The notes under the pieces are model-generated. The model did not search any database, was not told where the DNA came from, and saw only the letters and a program-made list of their open reading frames with translations. From positions 182,264,571-182,328,570 of the forward strand of contig NC_081552.1 of the NCBI RefSeq assembly GCF_963082655.1: a stretch of DNA of 64,000 nt, written 5' to 3'. Shown piece by piece: positions 1-11,543 of this stretch (the stretch's first letter is position 1; each line of letters starts with the position of its first letter). Position numbers and translations under genes: made by a program. This DNA is from Stomoxys calcitrans (lineage: Eukaryota > Arthropoda > Insecta > Diptera > Muscidae).

Positions 1-595
1 ATCAGGTTATGAAACGATTTGAACCAAACGTATCAAAGTTGTTGATGGTCAAACTAAAAAAAATGTGCTAAATTTTAGATTAATCGGATAAAAATTGCGC
101 CCTCTAACGGCTCGAGTTGTCAAGATCCGAGATCGGTTTATATGGGAGACATATCAAGAGTTCAAAATAAAACACTTGGTGGAAATTTCATCCAAACCTG
201 ATTATAGTTGCGCCCTCTAGCGGCTCAAGAAGTCAGGATCCGAGATCAGATCATATAGGAGCTATATCAGGTTATGGCCCGATTTGAAACATACGCGGCA
301 GAGTTGTTGGAGGTCAAAATAAACCACTTGGTGTAAAATTTCGGCCAAATTGAATCAGAATTGCGCCCTCTAGGGGTTCAAAAAGTCATGATCCATTTAA
401 GCGCCTAGCTTTATTCCTTCGAAAGTTAGCGTGCTTTTGACAGACGGACGGACAGGGCTAAATCGACTTAGAATGTCAAGATGATCAAGAACATATTTAC
501 TTTGTTGGGCCTCAGATCAATATTCCGATGTGCTACAAACAGAATGACGAAATTAGTATACGCCCCATCTTATGGGGAAGGGTATAAAAAACAAA
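1..595 (+). repeat. Family A DINE-like repeat, cut by window start
   Basis: Internal units carry the hallmark 'gatcggtttatatgggagc' and 'gcgccctctag' motifs. The 3' domain has the GTCY-rich stretch (read here as gacagacggacggacag, about 438-455), an AT-rich block and the closing 'agtatacgcccc...ggtataaaaa'. The head with the palindrome lies outside the window. Non-coding interspersed repeat; the Helentron-associated (DINE-1/mini-me) assignment is inference from architecture. Confidence 0.75.
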
Positions 596-623
596 AATTT
601 CTAAGTTATGAATAAAATGTACT

Positions 624-1662
624 AAAAACAAGTAAAAACTTGCTATGTTTAGCCCGGACGAATCTTTAAAATCCACAACCACTGATTCTGCTACAAATTA
701 ATGCAAACTAAATTTAGTTAAAGGCATAATTTTATTCCACAACCAAACTTCTGTCAAACCAGCAAAAAACAAAGCTTCTCTCAACCAAACAAGGATGATT
801 GAGCGACCGGTTTAGATGGGAGTAATATCAAGTTATACACTGATTTAGACCGTACTCAAGAAGTCAAATCGGCTCGCATATAAGCTATAACAGGTCACAG
901 ACCGATTTGAACTTCACTTAGTACAGTTGTTGAAAGTCATAACAGGACACCACATGCAAAAATTTTAGCCAAATGTGAAAAAATTGGGCTTTCAGGGACT
1001 AAAGAAGTCAAATCGGGAGATCGGTTAATGTGGGAGCTTTATCAGGTTATAGACTGATTTGAATCGTATTTGGCACAGTTGTTGGAAGTTGTAAGCGAGC
1101 ACTATGTGCAAAATTTAAGCTACATCTAACAAAAATTGTGGCTTCCAGGGGTTCAAGAAGTCAACTCAAGGAATCGGTTTATATGGAAGCTATATCAGTT
1201 TATAGACCGATTTGGACCGTACAAAGCACAGTTGTAGAAAGTCATATCAGAACACGCTGTGCAAAATTTTAGCCAAATCGAACAAAAATTGCTGCTTCCA
1301 GGGGCTCAAGAAGTACTAAGCACAATTGTTGAAAGTCATAACAAAAATTGTAGCTTCCAGGGATTCAAAAAGTCATTTATATGGGAGCTATAATTAAATC
1401 TGATCAGATATGACTCATTTGCAATCCCCGTCGGCCTACATCAATTGTAAGTATCTGTGCAAAATTTCAAGCGGCTAGCTTTACCCGTTAGACCGCTATG
1501 GTGATTTCGATAGACGGACGGACGGAAATGGCCAGATCGACTCAGAACGTTGAGATGATCAAAAATATATACATTTTATGAGGTCTTAGACGAATATTTC
1601 GATGTGTTACAAACGAAATGACTAGATTAGTATACCCCCATCCTATGGCGGTGGGTATTAAA
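624..1662 (+). repeat. Family A DINE-like repeat, near full length
   Basis: Head 'aaaacaagtaaaaa' at about 624 is followed by a decayed GC palindrome, several diverged copies of the ~152-bp unit, then the GTCY-rich segment (about 1510-1525) and the terminal 'ccatcctatggcggtgggtat'. No coding capacity. Confidence 0.75.
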
Positions 1663-1702
1663 ATTACTCTATACAATTCCTTCCTCTAGCGTCTAAACTA
1701 AA

Positions 1703-1984
1703 TTTCCCATGAACATTCCATTAAGGAACAGGGAATATTTGTCCCATATCAATGAGTGCAGTCGGATTTATGTTTAAGCTCAATGCTGAGTCTGAACGAT
1801 GTGTCGCATAGCAACACTACTTGGTAGCGAAGTTTTAACATTGCAGGATATCTCACAAATGCAGCCGCATTTGTAAGGGGATAAACATCGCTGAAATTTT
1901 TTCTAATGTTCACGCTGGAATTTGAACCCAGGCATTTGCCGTCAAAGGCGGACAAGCTCACCTCTGCACCATGCTGGCCTCTAA
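1703..1984 (-). mobile_element. tRNA-derived SINE
   Basis: Read on the minus strand, the head is a tRNA-like promoter with a weak A box and a B-box-like stretch near 1920-1930 (decayed GGTTCAAATTCC). It is followed by the same body seen at 46358-46645 and 47113-47404, ending in the 'ggaatgttcatgggaaa' tail. Pol III transcribed when active; mobilised by a LINE partner. This is the most diverged of the three copies. Confidence 0.75.
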
Positions 1985-2029
1985 CGACATGAAAGTTAAT
2001 TCTTCGATATAAGGCCAGAAGGTCGACGC

Positions 2030-2405
2030 ATGCGCGGTGGTCACAAAATTGTAGAGCTCCACCGCTTTGCTGTCATTGGCAAAAACAGAATGATCACTCA
2101 TTGTGTCCGTCATGACATGTTACTGCCTGATTTATAAACATGCTGATAGACTATATATTGCAAGTAATGATTTCTACAGAAGCTCTGGGGATGTCAAGGA
2201 AGAGTTGTGTTTACACAACTGCTCTGCGCTAGGGAATAAAAAAACATTCAATTTTAGGTTCTCCTTACTTTGGAGAACAATCGCAAGTAATTAAACTTCT
2301 CAAAGAGATTTGGCTGATTCAACGATAGGAACTAGAAGACATCTTCTGTCCACTATGAACTTAAATGTCTTAGTGAGTCTGATTGCAGACTGCCACATCA
2401 AACCT
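2030..2405 (+). mobile_element. N5 (LOA/R1-like) retrotransposon 3' fragment
   Basis: The plus-strand peptide SVMTCYCLIYKHADRLYIAS at 2106-2165 matches the C-terminal region after the RNase H domain of the N5 copy at 38977-39225 (VSVMTGHCLIGKYAQRLKVA). The following 3' untranslated stretch ('ggaactagaagacatcttct', 'gtcttagtgagtctg') also matches the N5 3' end at 38.7-38.83 kb. The 5' part is absent: a dead, 5'-truncated insertion. Confidence 0.65.
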
Positions 2406-2940
2406 CAAAACTTAACTGAATTGAAAAATCATTTCTTGCTTGAAGTCTTACTTTCTCTCAGTTGGTGCTAATTATTTTCGAAATACTTCGATGAAGGTCG
2501 TTTCAAACATTGCAATCGAATTTAGTTTTCATCGACTTAGCCTACATGGATGTGCTAACGCAATAACTAAAAATTTAAGTACGGAAGATATCAATAGTCA
2601 TTTAACTGCACGTTAGTGAGTACCACATCGCTATACCATAAATTCATTATTGTTCGACAATGCCTGTGAATTAAAGCATGTGTGTTTGGGGGTAGGGTAC
2701 TACTGTGAGTCAATAGTAATGCCTGAAATTTAAAATCTCTATTCACACGCATTTCATTAAGGTTCTCAATAGTTCAATGTGATAAAAACGCAAAGTTAGC
2801 AAAATCGATAAGATCAAAGCATGAGTTGTTGTAATGGAAAGTTTTCTCAAAATTAAATCCTTTTTTTACTTTTTTGTCTATGCAACTCTTTAAATGCCCA
2901 GGCAGTCGCAACAGGTATAAATGCGGCGCCGAAACCTGGG
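2406..2940. other. AT-rich non-coding stretch
   Basis: No gene, splice-site-bounded exon or recognisable repeat seen. Probably ordinary intron or intergenic DNA of the Pxn region. Confidence 0.5.
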
Positions 2941-4380
2941 AACCCAATTCCATTGTTATGCCCACCACCATAGCTTGGGGGTATACTAATCTAGTCATGC
3001 CGTTTATAACACCTCGAAATATTGATCTAAATTGATCCCATAAAGTATATGTATTCTTGATCGTCTCGCCGGGGATTACAAATGGGCCATATCGATTTAA
3101 ATTTGTATATATTTCCCATATAAACCGATCTCCCGATTTGACTTCTTGAACCCTTACAAGCCTCAATTTTTGTCCGAATTGGCTGAAATTTAACACATTG
3201 TATTCTGTTATGACTTCCAATAACTGTGTCAAGTACAGTTGTATTCGGTCTATATCCCGATATAGCTCCCATATAAACCGATCCCTCCATTTGACTTCTA
3301 GAGCCCTTGTAAGCCGCACTTTTGTCCGATTTGACTGAAGTTTAGTATAAAGTATTCCGTTATGACTTTCAAAAACTTTGCTAAATATGGTCCAAATCGG
3401 TCTGTAACCTGATATAGTTCCCATACAAACCGATCTCCTGATTTGACTTCTTGAGCCATTACAAACAGCAATTTTTGTCCAATCTTGGCTGAAATTTTCC
3501 AAGTAGTGTTCTGCCATGACTTCCAACAACTGTGTATAGTACAGTCCAAATCGGTCTATAACCTGTTATAGCTCCTATATAAGCCGACATCCCGATTTGA
3601 CTTCTAGAGCCCTAACAAACTGCAATTCTTGTCCGATTTGTCTGAATCGGACAAGAATTTCTTACAACTCTGCCAAGTACAGTTCAAATCCGTTTATAAC
3701 CTGATATAGCTCCCATGTGAACCGATCTTCCGATTTGACTTCTTGACCCCCTATAAGCCTCAATTTTAATCCGTTTTGGCAGATATTTTTCATCCGGTGT
3801 TATGTTACGACTTCCAACGGTCCAAATCTGTCTATAACCTGATATAGCTCCCAAATAAAGCGATCTCCCGATTTATCATCCTTAGAACGTGAAAAGCGTA
3901 ATTTTTGTCCGATTTCGCTAAAATTTTGCAAATAGTATTCTGTTTTGACTCTTAACAACTGTACCAAGTACGGTTCAAATCGGTGTATAGCCTGATGTAG
4001 CTCCCATATAAACCGATCTCCCGAGATGACTTCTTGAGTCTTTACAAGCCGAATTTTTTATCCGACTTGACTGATATTTTGCATGCGGTGTTCTGTTATG
4101 ACTTCCACCAACTATGCCAAGTACGGTCCAAATCGGTCTATAACCTGATATAGCACCCATATTAACCGATCTGCTGATTTGACTTTTTGAATCGTTACCA
4201 GCCGCAATTTTTGTCCGATTTGGCTGAAACTTTGCATCGGTTTTCTGTTACGAGTTCCAACAACTGTGCCATGTACGGTTAAAATCAGTCTATAACCTGA
4301 TATAGCTCCTATATAAACCAGTCTCAAGATCATCCCTGTTCGATTCCTAGAAGCTTTAGTTTTTGCTGGTTACAAATTTC
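2941..4380 (-). repeat. Family A DINE-like repeat, long tandem array
   Basis: The minus-orientation terminus 'cccaccaccatagcttgggggtatac' is followed by eight or nine diverged copies of the ~152-bp unit, each with 'gatatagctcccatataaaccgatct'. The GTCY segment has been lost. The array stays open in several frames and yields long repetitive reading frames (for example 2774-3529), which are artefacts of the repeat. Confidence 0.75.
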
Positions 4381-4520
4381 AATGAGTTATCTCTATCCGT
4401 TCTTAAATGGCATATTTTTAACTAGTTTTCTTCTTTTAATTCTATCCCACTGTGCGTCATCGGAAAGCAGCAGCAGCGAAAACTTTTTATTCCATACCCT
4501 CAGCAGCAGCAAAGTACGTT

Positions 4521-4780
4521 ACATTCACATTAAATACTGCCCATATAGGTCCATAAATAGATGAAGCCCCGATAGACGTAGCCTCAATTATCCCCTAAAA
4601 GCCGTAATTGTAAGCCAATTTGACGGAAGTCTTGCAAGATGTATTTTGTTGCAACTTCCAATAGCCGTGCCAAATATGGTTCAAATCGGTCCATAACCTG
4701 ATATAGCTCCCATATAAGCAGATCCTCCATTACACTTCTACGACTCCTAGAAGCTTACATTTTTAGCACATTTTTAGTTG
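4521..4780 (-). repeat. Family A repeat fragment
   Basis: One and a half internal units ('tcggtccataacctgatatagctcccatataagcagatc') without termini. It is probably the remainder of the preceding copy or a separate truncated insertion. The 4382-4520 stretch between them shows nothing recognisable. Confidence 0.55.
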
Positions 4781-4790
4781 TTTCTTTTTT

Positions 4791-6310
4791 TTTATACACT
4801 CCACCATAAGATGGGGGTATAATAATTTCGTCAATCCGTTTGTAACACATCGAAATATTGATCTGCGACCCCGTGAAGTAAATATATTCTTGATCGTCTT
4901 GACAATTTAAGTCGTTTTAGCCATGTCCGTCGGTCTGTCCGTCTGTCTGTCGAAAGCATGCTAACTTTCGAAGGAGTAAAGCTAGGTTCTTGAAATTTTG
5001 CATAAATAGTTCTTAGTAGTGCAGGTCGGCTGGAATTATAAATGGGCCAAATCGGTCCATGTTTCGGTCTAGCAGCCATATAAACCGATATTGGACCTTG
5101 ACTTCTTGAGCCTCTAGAGGGCGCAATTCTTATCCGATTTGGCTGAAATTTGCAAGAAGTATTCTGGTATGACCATCAACAACTGTGCAAAGTATGGTTC
5201 AAAACGGATCATAATCTGATATAGCTCCCATATAAACCGATTTCGGATCTTGACTTCTTGAGCCGCTAGAGGGCGCACTTATTATCAAATTTATCTTTGA
5301 CTTCCAACAACTCTGCCAAGTATGGTCAAAATCGGTTCATAACCTGATATAGCTCCCACATAAACTTCATGAGCCGATATAAGGAGCAATTATTATCCGA
5401 TTCGACTGAAATTTTGCATAAGGTCTTTTGGTTTGACCATCAACAACTGTGTCAAGTATGGCTTAAATTGCTCAAATCGGTTTATAACCTGATACAGCTC
5501 CCCTATAAACTGATATCGGATATTGATTTCTTGAGCCGCTAGAAGGCGCATTACTTATCCGATTTGGCTGAAATGTGTTTTGGTATGACCGCCAACAACA
5601 GAGCTAAGTATGGTTCAAATAGGTTCATAATGTGATATAACTCCCATATAAACCGATTTCGAACCTTGACTTCTTGAGCCGCTAGAGGGTGTAATTATTA
5701 TCGGATTTATCTGAAATTGCGCACCAAGTGTTTTATTTTACTTCATTCACTCTACAAAGTATGGTCTAAATTGGTTTCCATATAAATCGATCGCGGATCT
5801 TGAATTCTTGAACTGCTAGAAGACGCAATTGTTATTCGGGTTTGCTGATATTTTGCTGCAATTTTGCATGAGTGGTGTTGGTTTGACCATCAACAACTGC
5901 GCCAAGTATGGCCCATATCGGTTTATATCTTGATATAGCTCCAATATAAAACGATCTCCCGATTATACTTCTTCAGCTTCTACTACAACGACTTCTTGTA
6001 TGACCTTTAACATACGTGTTAAATATCGCGGAAATCGGTCCATAGCCTGATATAGCACCCATAATAAAAAAGATCTCCCCATCTTATTCCGTCAGCCACT
6101 ATAGGGCGCAAGTCTTATCCGATTTGGCTGAAATTTTGCACAATAAATTCCACTTTGGTCTCCAACAGCCAAACCAAGAATGGCCTCAATCGGTTCATAA
6201 CTTGGTATAGCTGATATACCATAGCAATTCTTATTCATTATCCTTTGGATGTCTATAAAGAGAAATCGGCCAAAGAGATTCGGCCCGGCCGAACTTAGCA
6301 CGCTTTAACT
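4791..6310 (-). repeat. Family A DINE-like repeat, full length
   Basis: Complete copy on the minus strand. It opens with 'tatacactccaccataagatggggg', has GTCY repeats (gtccgtcggtctgtccgtctgtctgtcg, 4925-4955) and about seven internal units, and closes with the palindrome 'ttcggcccggccgaa' (about 6281-6295) and 'cttagcacgctttaact'. It shows every module of the family in one copy. Confidence 0.85.
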
Positions 6311-6363
6311 TTCTAACCCTATTTAATTTAATTTTATTCTTATTTATTTCGCTTGATTTCATT

Positions 6364-7515
6364 TGTATACCCTCATACCATAGGACTGGGGTATACTAAT
6401 TTTGTCATTCTGTTTGTAACACTTCGAAATATGCGTCTAAGACCCCAAAAAGTATATATATTCTTGATCGTCATGTCATTTAAAGTCGATTTAACCATGT
6501 CCTTCCGACCGTCTGTCTGTCGAATGCACGCTAACTTTCGAATTTTTTACAAATACTTCTTGTTAGTGTAGGTCAGTTGGGAATGTAAATGGGCCAAATC
6601 GGTCCATGTTTTGATATAGCTGCCATATAAAACGATCTCGGGTCTTCACTTCTTGAGCCTCTAGAGGGTGCAATTCTCGTCCGATTTGACTGAAACCTTG
6701 CAAATGATGTTTTTGTATCACTTCCAACAACTGTGCTAAGTATGGTTTAAGTCGGTTCATAACCTGATATAGCTGCCATATAAACCAATCTGGAGTCTTG
6801 ACTTATTCAGCTTTTAGAGAGCGCAATTCTTATCCGATTTGGATGTAACACGTGTTGATTTGGTTTCACTTCCAACATTTGTGCTAAGTATGATTCAAAT
6901 CGGTTCATAACCTGCTATAACTTCCACATAATAAACCGGTCTTGGATCTTGACTTCTTGGGCAGGTGGAAGGCGCAACTCTCGTCCTATTTTGCTGAAAT
7001 TTTGCATGGCGTATTTTGTTAACAACTGTGCTTAATATGGCGCAAATCGGTACATAAACTGATATAGCTGCCATATAAACCGATCTGGGATCTTGACTTA
7101 TTGAGCCTCTAGAGGGCGCAATTCTCTTCCGATTTGGCAGAAATTTTGTACAACGGCTTCTCACATGAGCTTCAACATACGTGTCCAATATGGTCTGAAT
7201 CGATTTAAAGCTTGATGCAGCTCCCATATAAACCGATCTCCCGATTTTGCTTCTTCAGCCCCTATAAGCGCAATTCTTGTCCGAATGGACTAAAATATTA
7301 CACAATGACATCTACAATGTTCAGAATTCAATTCATTTATGGTCCGAATCGCACTATAATTTAAGATAGCTCCAATAGAATAATAGTTCTTATTCATTAT
7401 TCTTAGTTTGCCTAAAAAGAGATACCGCGCAAAGAACTCGACAAATGCGATCCATGGTGGAGGATATATAAGATTCGGTCCGTCCGAACTTAGTACGCAC
7501 TTACTTGTTTCAACT
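6364..7515 (-). repeat. Family A DINE-like repeat, full length
   Basis: Minus-orientation copy starting 'gtataccctcataccatagg', with a short GTCY-rich stretch near 6508-6530 and four to five internal units. It ends with a mutated palindrome 'ttcggtccgtccgaa' and 'cttagtacgcacttacttgttt'. Non-coding. Confidence 0.8.
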
Positions 7516-8480
7516 AACAACCAAATCTCTCGAAAATATACAAATATTTTCCAAAATTCTCCTAATCCGACCATCCATCATTCTAAATTTTAATTCAAGC
7601 GAAATCTAATTAATTACTATTAATTAATTAATTTTAAATATCATGTTGCATCCAAAATCATGTTGCTGTACAACAGCAAAAGGGGAACCCACACGCGCAC
7701 TATGGCGCCATTATGTGTACTTACACAAACACATAAGTGGGCAGGATTGCAGGTAATGTGCAAATGTGTGTGTCTGCCCATAACTGCTTTGGAGTTAAAC
7801 TTTAAAATTCAATAAGTCATTCATTCTGGTATTCAAGTATAAATGTTGTGCATACATTGAAACTTCGCATACAAATGAATGTTAGATATGGTACACCTCT
7901 CAAAAAAGGCTGTGTTACCTCCTATCCACCTGCATATCGAGTTGATTGCACTATACATGGTTTATTGTAACAATCTACGTGTAAAGCATGATGGTTGTCA
8001 TGCCCCCACGTTAAACATCAATCATAGCCAGTGGCGAGACTCACACAAAGCCATTGATGGACAGAAATAAAATCGCGAAACGTTACTGGCAGGCAATAAA
8101 AACGAGACTGCCAAAGTAAAAGCTATTATGTTTGAGCCCATGAGCTCCTCTACATCATACCTATGATCAAATCGAATGGGAGAGTAAAAAATACACACAT
8201 ATCTACTGCTGCAATCATATATTCCTGTGGTACTATGCAAATAAAGGTGACACTCAATGCACACAACCTTATATTTACACACTTTATACACCCACAGAAA
8301 TGTTTGTGGCAAATATTTGAAGGGCCATAAAAACCAGATTACAAATTTAAAGTTTTTCTCACATATTATTAAGCTTAGGTATAGTTCAAAGGGAACCAAA
8401 TCCTAGATACCCGAAAGAAGAATTGTACTTCGAATACAAAATATATATATTAGAGTGTACCAAAAAAAATTATTAAATTT
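7516..8480. other. AT-rich non-coding stretch
   Basis: About 965 bp with no recognised gene or repeat. An open frame at 8022-8399 (minus, 125 codons) has no recognisable domain, no homologous repeat in the window and no splice context, so it is not called a gene. Confidence 0.5.
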
Positions 8481-8880
8481 ACCACCATAGGATGGAGGTA
8501 TACTAATCTAGTGATTACGATTGTAACACCTCGAAATATTGTTTTTCGGCCCCCTAAAGATAGATATATTCATGATCGTCTCGACATTCTGAGTCGATCT
8601 AGCCATGTCCGTCCGTCCGTCCCTCCGTCTGTCGAAATCACGATAGCGGTCGAACGTGTAAAGCTAACCGCTTCAGATTTTGCACATATACTTCTTATTA
8701 ATGTAGGTCGAGGAGGATTGCAAATGGGCCTTATCGGTTCAAAATTCGATATAGCTCCCATATAAACCGATTTGACTTCTTGAGCCCCTAGAAGCCTCAA
8801 TTTTTATCCGATTTGGCTAAAATTTGAAACAAAGACTTAAGCTATGACTCCCAACATCCATGCTTAGTATGATCTGAATA
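8481..8880 (-). repeat. Family A repeat, 3' half, interrupted by N1
   Basis: Starts 'accaccataggatggaggtatac', with a GTCY segment (about 8606-8635) and one to two internal units ending 'cttagtatgatctgaat' exactly where the N1 retrotransposon begins. Repeat sequence of the same orientation follows N1 at 12013, so N1 probably inserted into this copy. Confidence 0.75.
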
Positions 8881-8887
8881 CAATCCC

Positions 8888-9151
8888 ATGGCAGCCGGTT
8901 GTACGCACCTCATCAGCAAGGGCTGCCGCCTAATTGTACGTGTTCGTCTTTTTTCGTCACTCCCGGAGTGCCTTCTCCGCACGCTTCTGGTCCGTGCCGG
9001 GATTGAAAAGAACCCCGGACCCTGGTTCTGTTCCGTTTGCCAGAACCGCCTTCATCGTCGGTCGGTGTCGGTGAGGTGTAACCAGTGCATGGAGTGGGTA
9101 CATTTCCATAGCCGAGTGGGTCACAAGCGTCGTCGTCGTCGGACTATGTGA
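8888..9151 (+). pseudogene. N1 leader: 2A-like peptide plus PHD-like cysteine finger
   Basis: The frame opens three to seven bases after the element's 5' end. Residues 29-45 read as a hydrophobic LLRTLLVRA followed by GIEKNPGP, the ribosome-skipping 2A signature (G/D-I/V-E-x-N-P-G-P, cleavage between G44 and P45). Immediately after it comes C48-x2-C51-x12-C64-x2-C67-x4-H72, a PHD/RING-like arrangement whose final ligands are lost. If the 2A acts, a ~44-residue leader would be released from the finger-endonuclease-RT protein. 2A-like motifs are known from several non-LTR retrotransposon families (for example trypanosomatid L1Tc/ingi); activity here is inference. The frame runs out at 9151 in 'KRRRRRTM' and the endonuclease continues in another frame. 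Confidence 0.75.
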
Positions 9152-9224
9152 TCCCCCCGACCTCTGCCGTACGGCAATTTATGCAACGGCAGCATCCTAG
9201 CCCTAATATTGCCAGGCCAATGCC

Positions 9225-9530
9225 GGGAAGTGTATCGTTCTTGCAGTTAAACTGCAACGGACTGCGTGGCAAGATCGATGAGATCGTGGACTTTATGGTC
9301 GCAACGATCCAGGAGACAAAGCTGACCAACACCTGCAGCTTGCACAGTTGTCACGGTTACAATGTGCTACGAAAGATCGCTCAAGGATTGGAGGTGGGGG
9401 ATTGGCCTTCGTTATACACCATTCCGTGCAGTATAGACCTATCTCGCCTGCGTTTGACGCTAGTGACCCCTACATGGAATGTATGGGGATAGCAGTCAGG
9501 TCTTGTACTGCCGAGATATAGATATACAAC
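9225..9530 (+). pseudogene. N1 endonuclease N-terminal part, frameshifted
   Basis: The peptide VSFLQLNCNGLRGKIDEIVD followed by IQETKL is the first conserved block of the apurinic-like endonuclease of non-LTR retrotransposons (Asn in LNCNG and Glu in QETKL are metal/active-site residues). The frame differs from both the leader (8888) and the following block (9531), so at least two indels separate the three pieces. The expected GG(L)AF(V/I) stretch is scrambled after about 9385. Confidence 0.7.
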
Positions 9531-11543
9531 GTGTATATACCGCCGGTTGGTAGCTGTGTCCCGATTAATGGCCAGGCTTACAACCCCGACATAAGTGGGT
9601 TGCTATCTGGCCATAATCGTCTGGTTCTAGGGGATTTTAATGCGCATCACACGTCATGGCATTCTCCCCTAGGTAACGACCAGCGTGACATAGCTTTGGC
9701 AGAGCAGATAGATAGCTCCACGTTTTGCACGGTGAATGAAGATGCCCCCACTAGGATTACGAGGAGGTGCAGCAGCTCGCCAGACATCTCAATTGCATCC
9801 CCTGATCTCCTGAGTGACGTATCCTGGCAAGCCGTCATTTTTTTGGGGTCAGTCCACCTCCCCATAATTCTCACCATCGACCGACCACCCGACTTAATCT
9901 CTGAGCGCCGGACGTTTATCAATTATAAGAAGGCCGATTGGACTGGCTTCAGAAATTATACCAATCGCCGCTTCAGTGAACTGCCACCCCCCTCTGATGT
10001 GCTTGTGGCCGAGAGGAAATTCCGAGACATCATTAACGCAGCAGCCGCTCGCTTTATACCAGCCGGTCGAATACCCCAAGTGCGACCCAATTTCCCGGCG
10101 CAAGCAGTGGTACTCGCAGACGAGTGTGATGGGATTCGTACTATGGACCCCGCTAACCCCAAAATCAGCGAGCTGAATCTGGAAATAAAGAGGGTAGTCA
10201 ACGAACATAAGCGGAATTTGTGGCTGGAACACTTGGAGCAATGTAACTTAGGCACCGGTGCAGGCAAACTGTGGGCCACTGTTAAGTCTCTCTCGAACCC
10301 CGGTAGACGGGACGACAGGACCTCAGTCACTTTTGGCGAGATAACCGTGACTGATCCGAAGAGATGCGCCAGGTTGTTCAACCGTCAATTTATTGTGCAT
10401 CCCGAGAGAGACAGGGCAAGGAGGAGAGCCATTCGCCGTATTCGTGGTCTCCGAGCCGATGAACAGCCATCACAATTTACCGTGGGCGAAGTTACGAATG
10501 TCATCCGTGGCGCCAAATCTTCTACGGCGTTGGGCCCCGACGGAAACTCTACATTGATGTTGAAGAATCTGGATTCACCTGGAGTTGAGTAACTTACCAC
10601 TGTCCTCAACCTGACATTGAACACTCCTATAGTTCCCGATGTCTGGAAAATGGGCAGAGTGATCCCGCTACTGAAGCCTGGAAAAGATCCGAGTTTGGGG
10701 GAGTCGTACAGACCGATCTCCCTTCTCTCACCAGTGGCAAAGACGTTTGAGGCATTACTCCTCCCGAGCCTCGTAGGAGAATTTCCATTCGCCGAGCATC
10801 AACATGGATTTCGGAGACTGCACAGCTCAACAACAGCTTTGCATGCCATCACCACACACATTTGCCGTGGCTTCAATCAGCCCAGGCCATGTGATAGGAC
10901 GGTCCTCGTGGCACTGGACCTGTCGAAGGCATTCGACACGGTCAGCCATGCCAAATTATTTGAGGACATCGCCAACATGTCCCTCCAGCCAGGCCTGAAA
11001 CGATGGGTCGCGAATTATCTGTGTGGTCGCCAGTCATTTGTGGAATTAAGGGATAAGAAGTCGAAACACCGTAGAGTGAAACAGAGAGTTCGCCAAGGTG
11101 GGGTGATATCTCCGGCACTGTTTTACCTCTACCTATCCTCCATTCCACCCCCTTCAGACGGCATAGAGATCGTATCATATGCAGACGATTATACGATCAT
11201 GGCATCAGGCCCCCCAACGATTGATGACATCTGCGATAGGTTGAACGTCTACCTCAACGAGCTTGCCTCATATTTGGCTGCAAGAAATCTGAAGATATCC
11301 GCCACCAAATCTTCAGCCACACTGTTCACTACAAATACGCGTGAGGTGAATACTGAGCTGACTGTGATGGTCGATGGAGAAATGATTCCGACCATCAAGT
11401 GTCCCAAAATACTTGGCGTCACATTTGACAGCTCTTACACATTCTCCTCACATGCCACAGCAATCTGCCATAAAGTCAAAAGTAGAAACAAGGTCCTCAA
11501 GTCACCTGCAGCACTTGGGGTGCAGACAAAGAAACCTTGTTGA
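9531..11543 (+). pseudogene. N1 endonuclease-reverse transcriptase, one internal stop
   Basis: One reading frame from 9531 to 11543 is broken only by TAA at 10590-10592; both halves are in the same frame. The first half holds the endonuclease catalytic LGDFNAHH (about 9630-9653) and the RT entry block STALGPDGNS. The second half holds RT blocks YRPISLLSP, HGFR, LDLSKAFDTVSH, VRQGGVISPALF (usually GxPQGG) and the catalytic YADD at about 11178-11189. It copies element RNA at a nicked chromosomal target. The stop reads as a sense-to-nonsense point mutation (GVE-stop-LTTVLNLTL). The frame is lost near 11490, where copy 2 has extra bases. Confidence 0.85.

Noticed and set aside
2774..3529. Long open frame (251 codons) on the minus strand with repeated GDRFIWELY-type peptide
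   Set aside because: It is the family A tandem array read in an open frame. The same pseudo-peptide recurs wherever the repeat occurs, with stops elsewhere.
8022..8399. 125-codon minus-strand open frame with hydrophobic stretches
   Set aside because: Single exon-like frame in AT-rich DNA, with no homology to any recognised family and no supporting signals.
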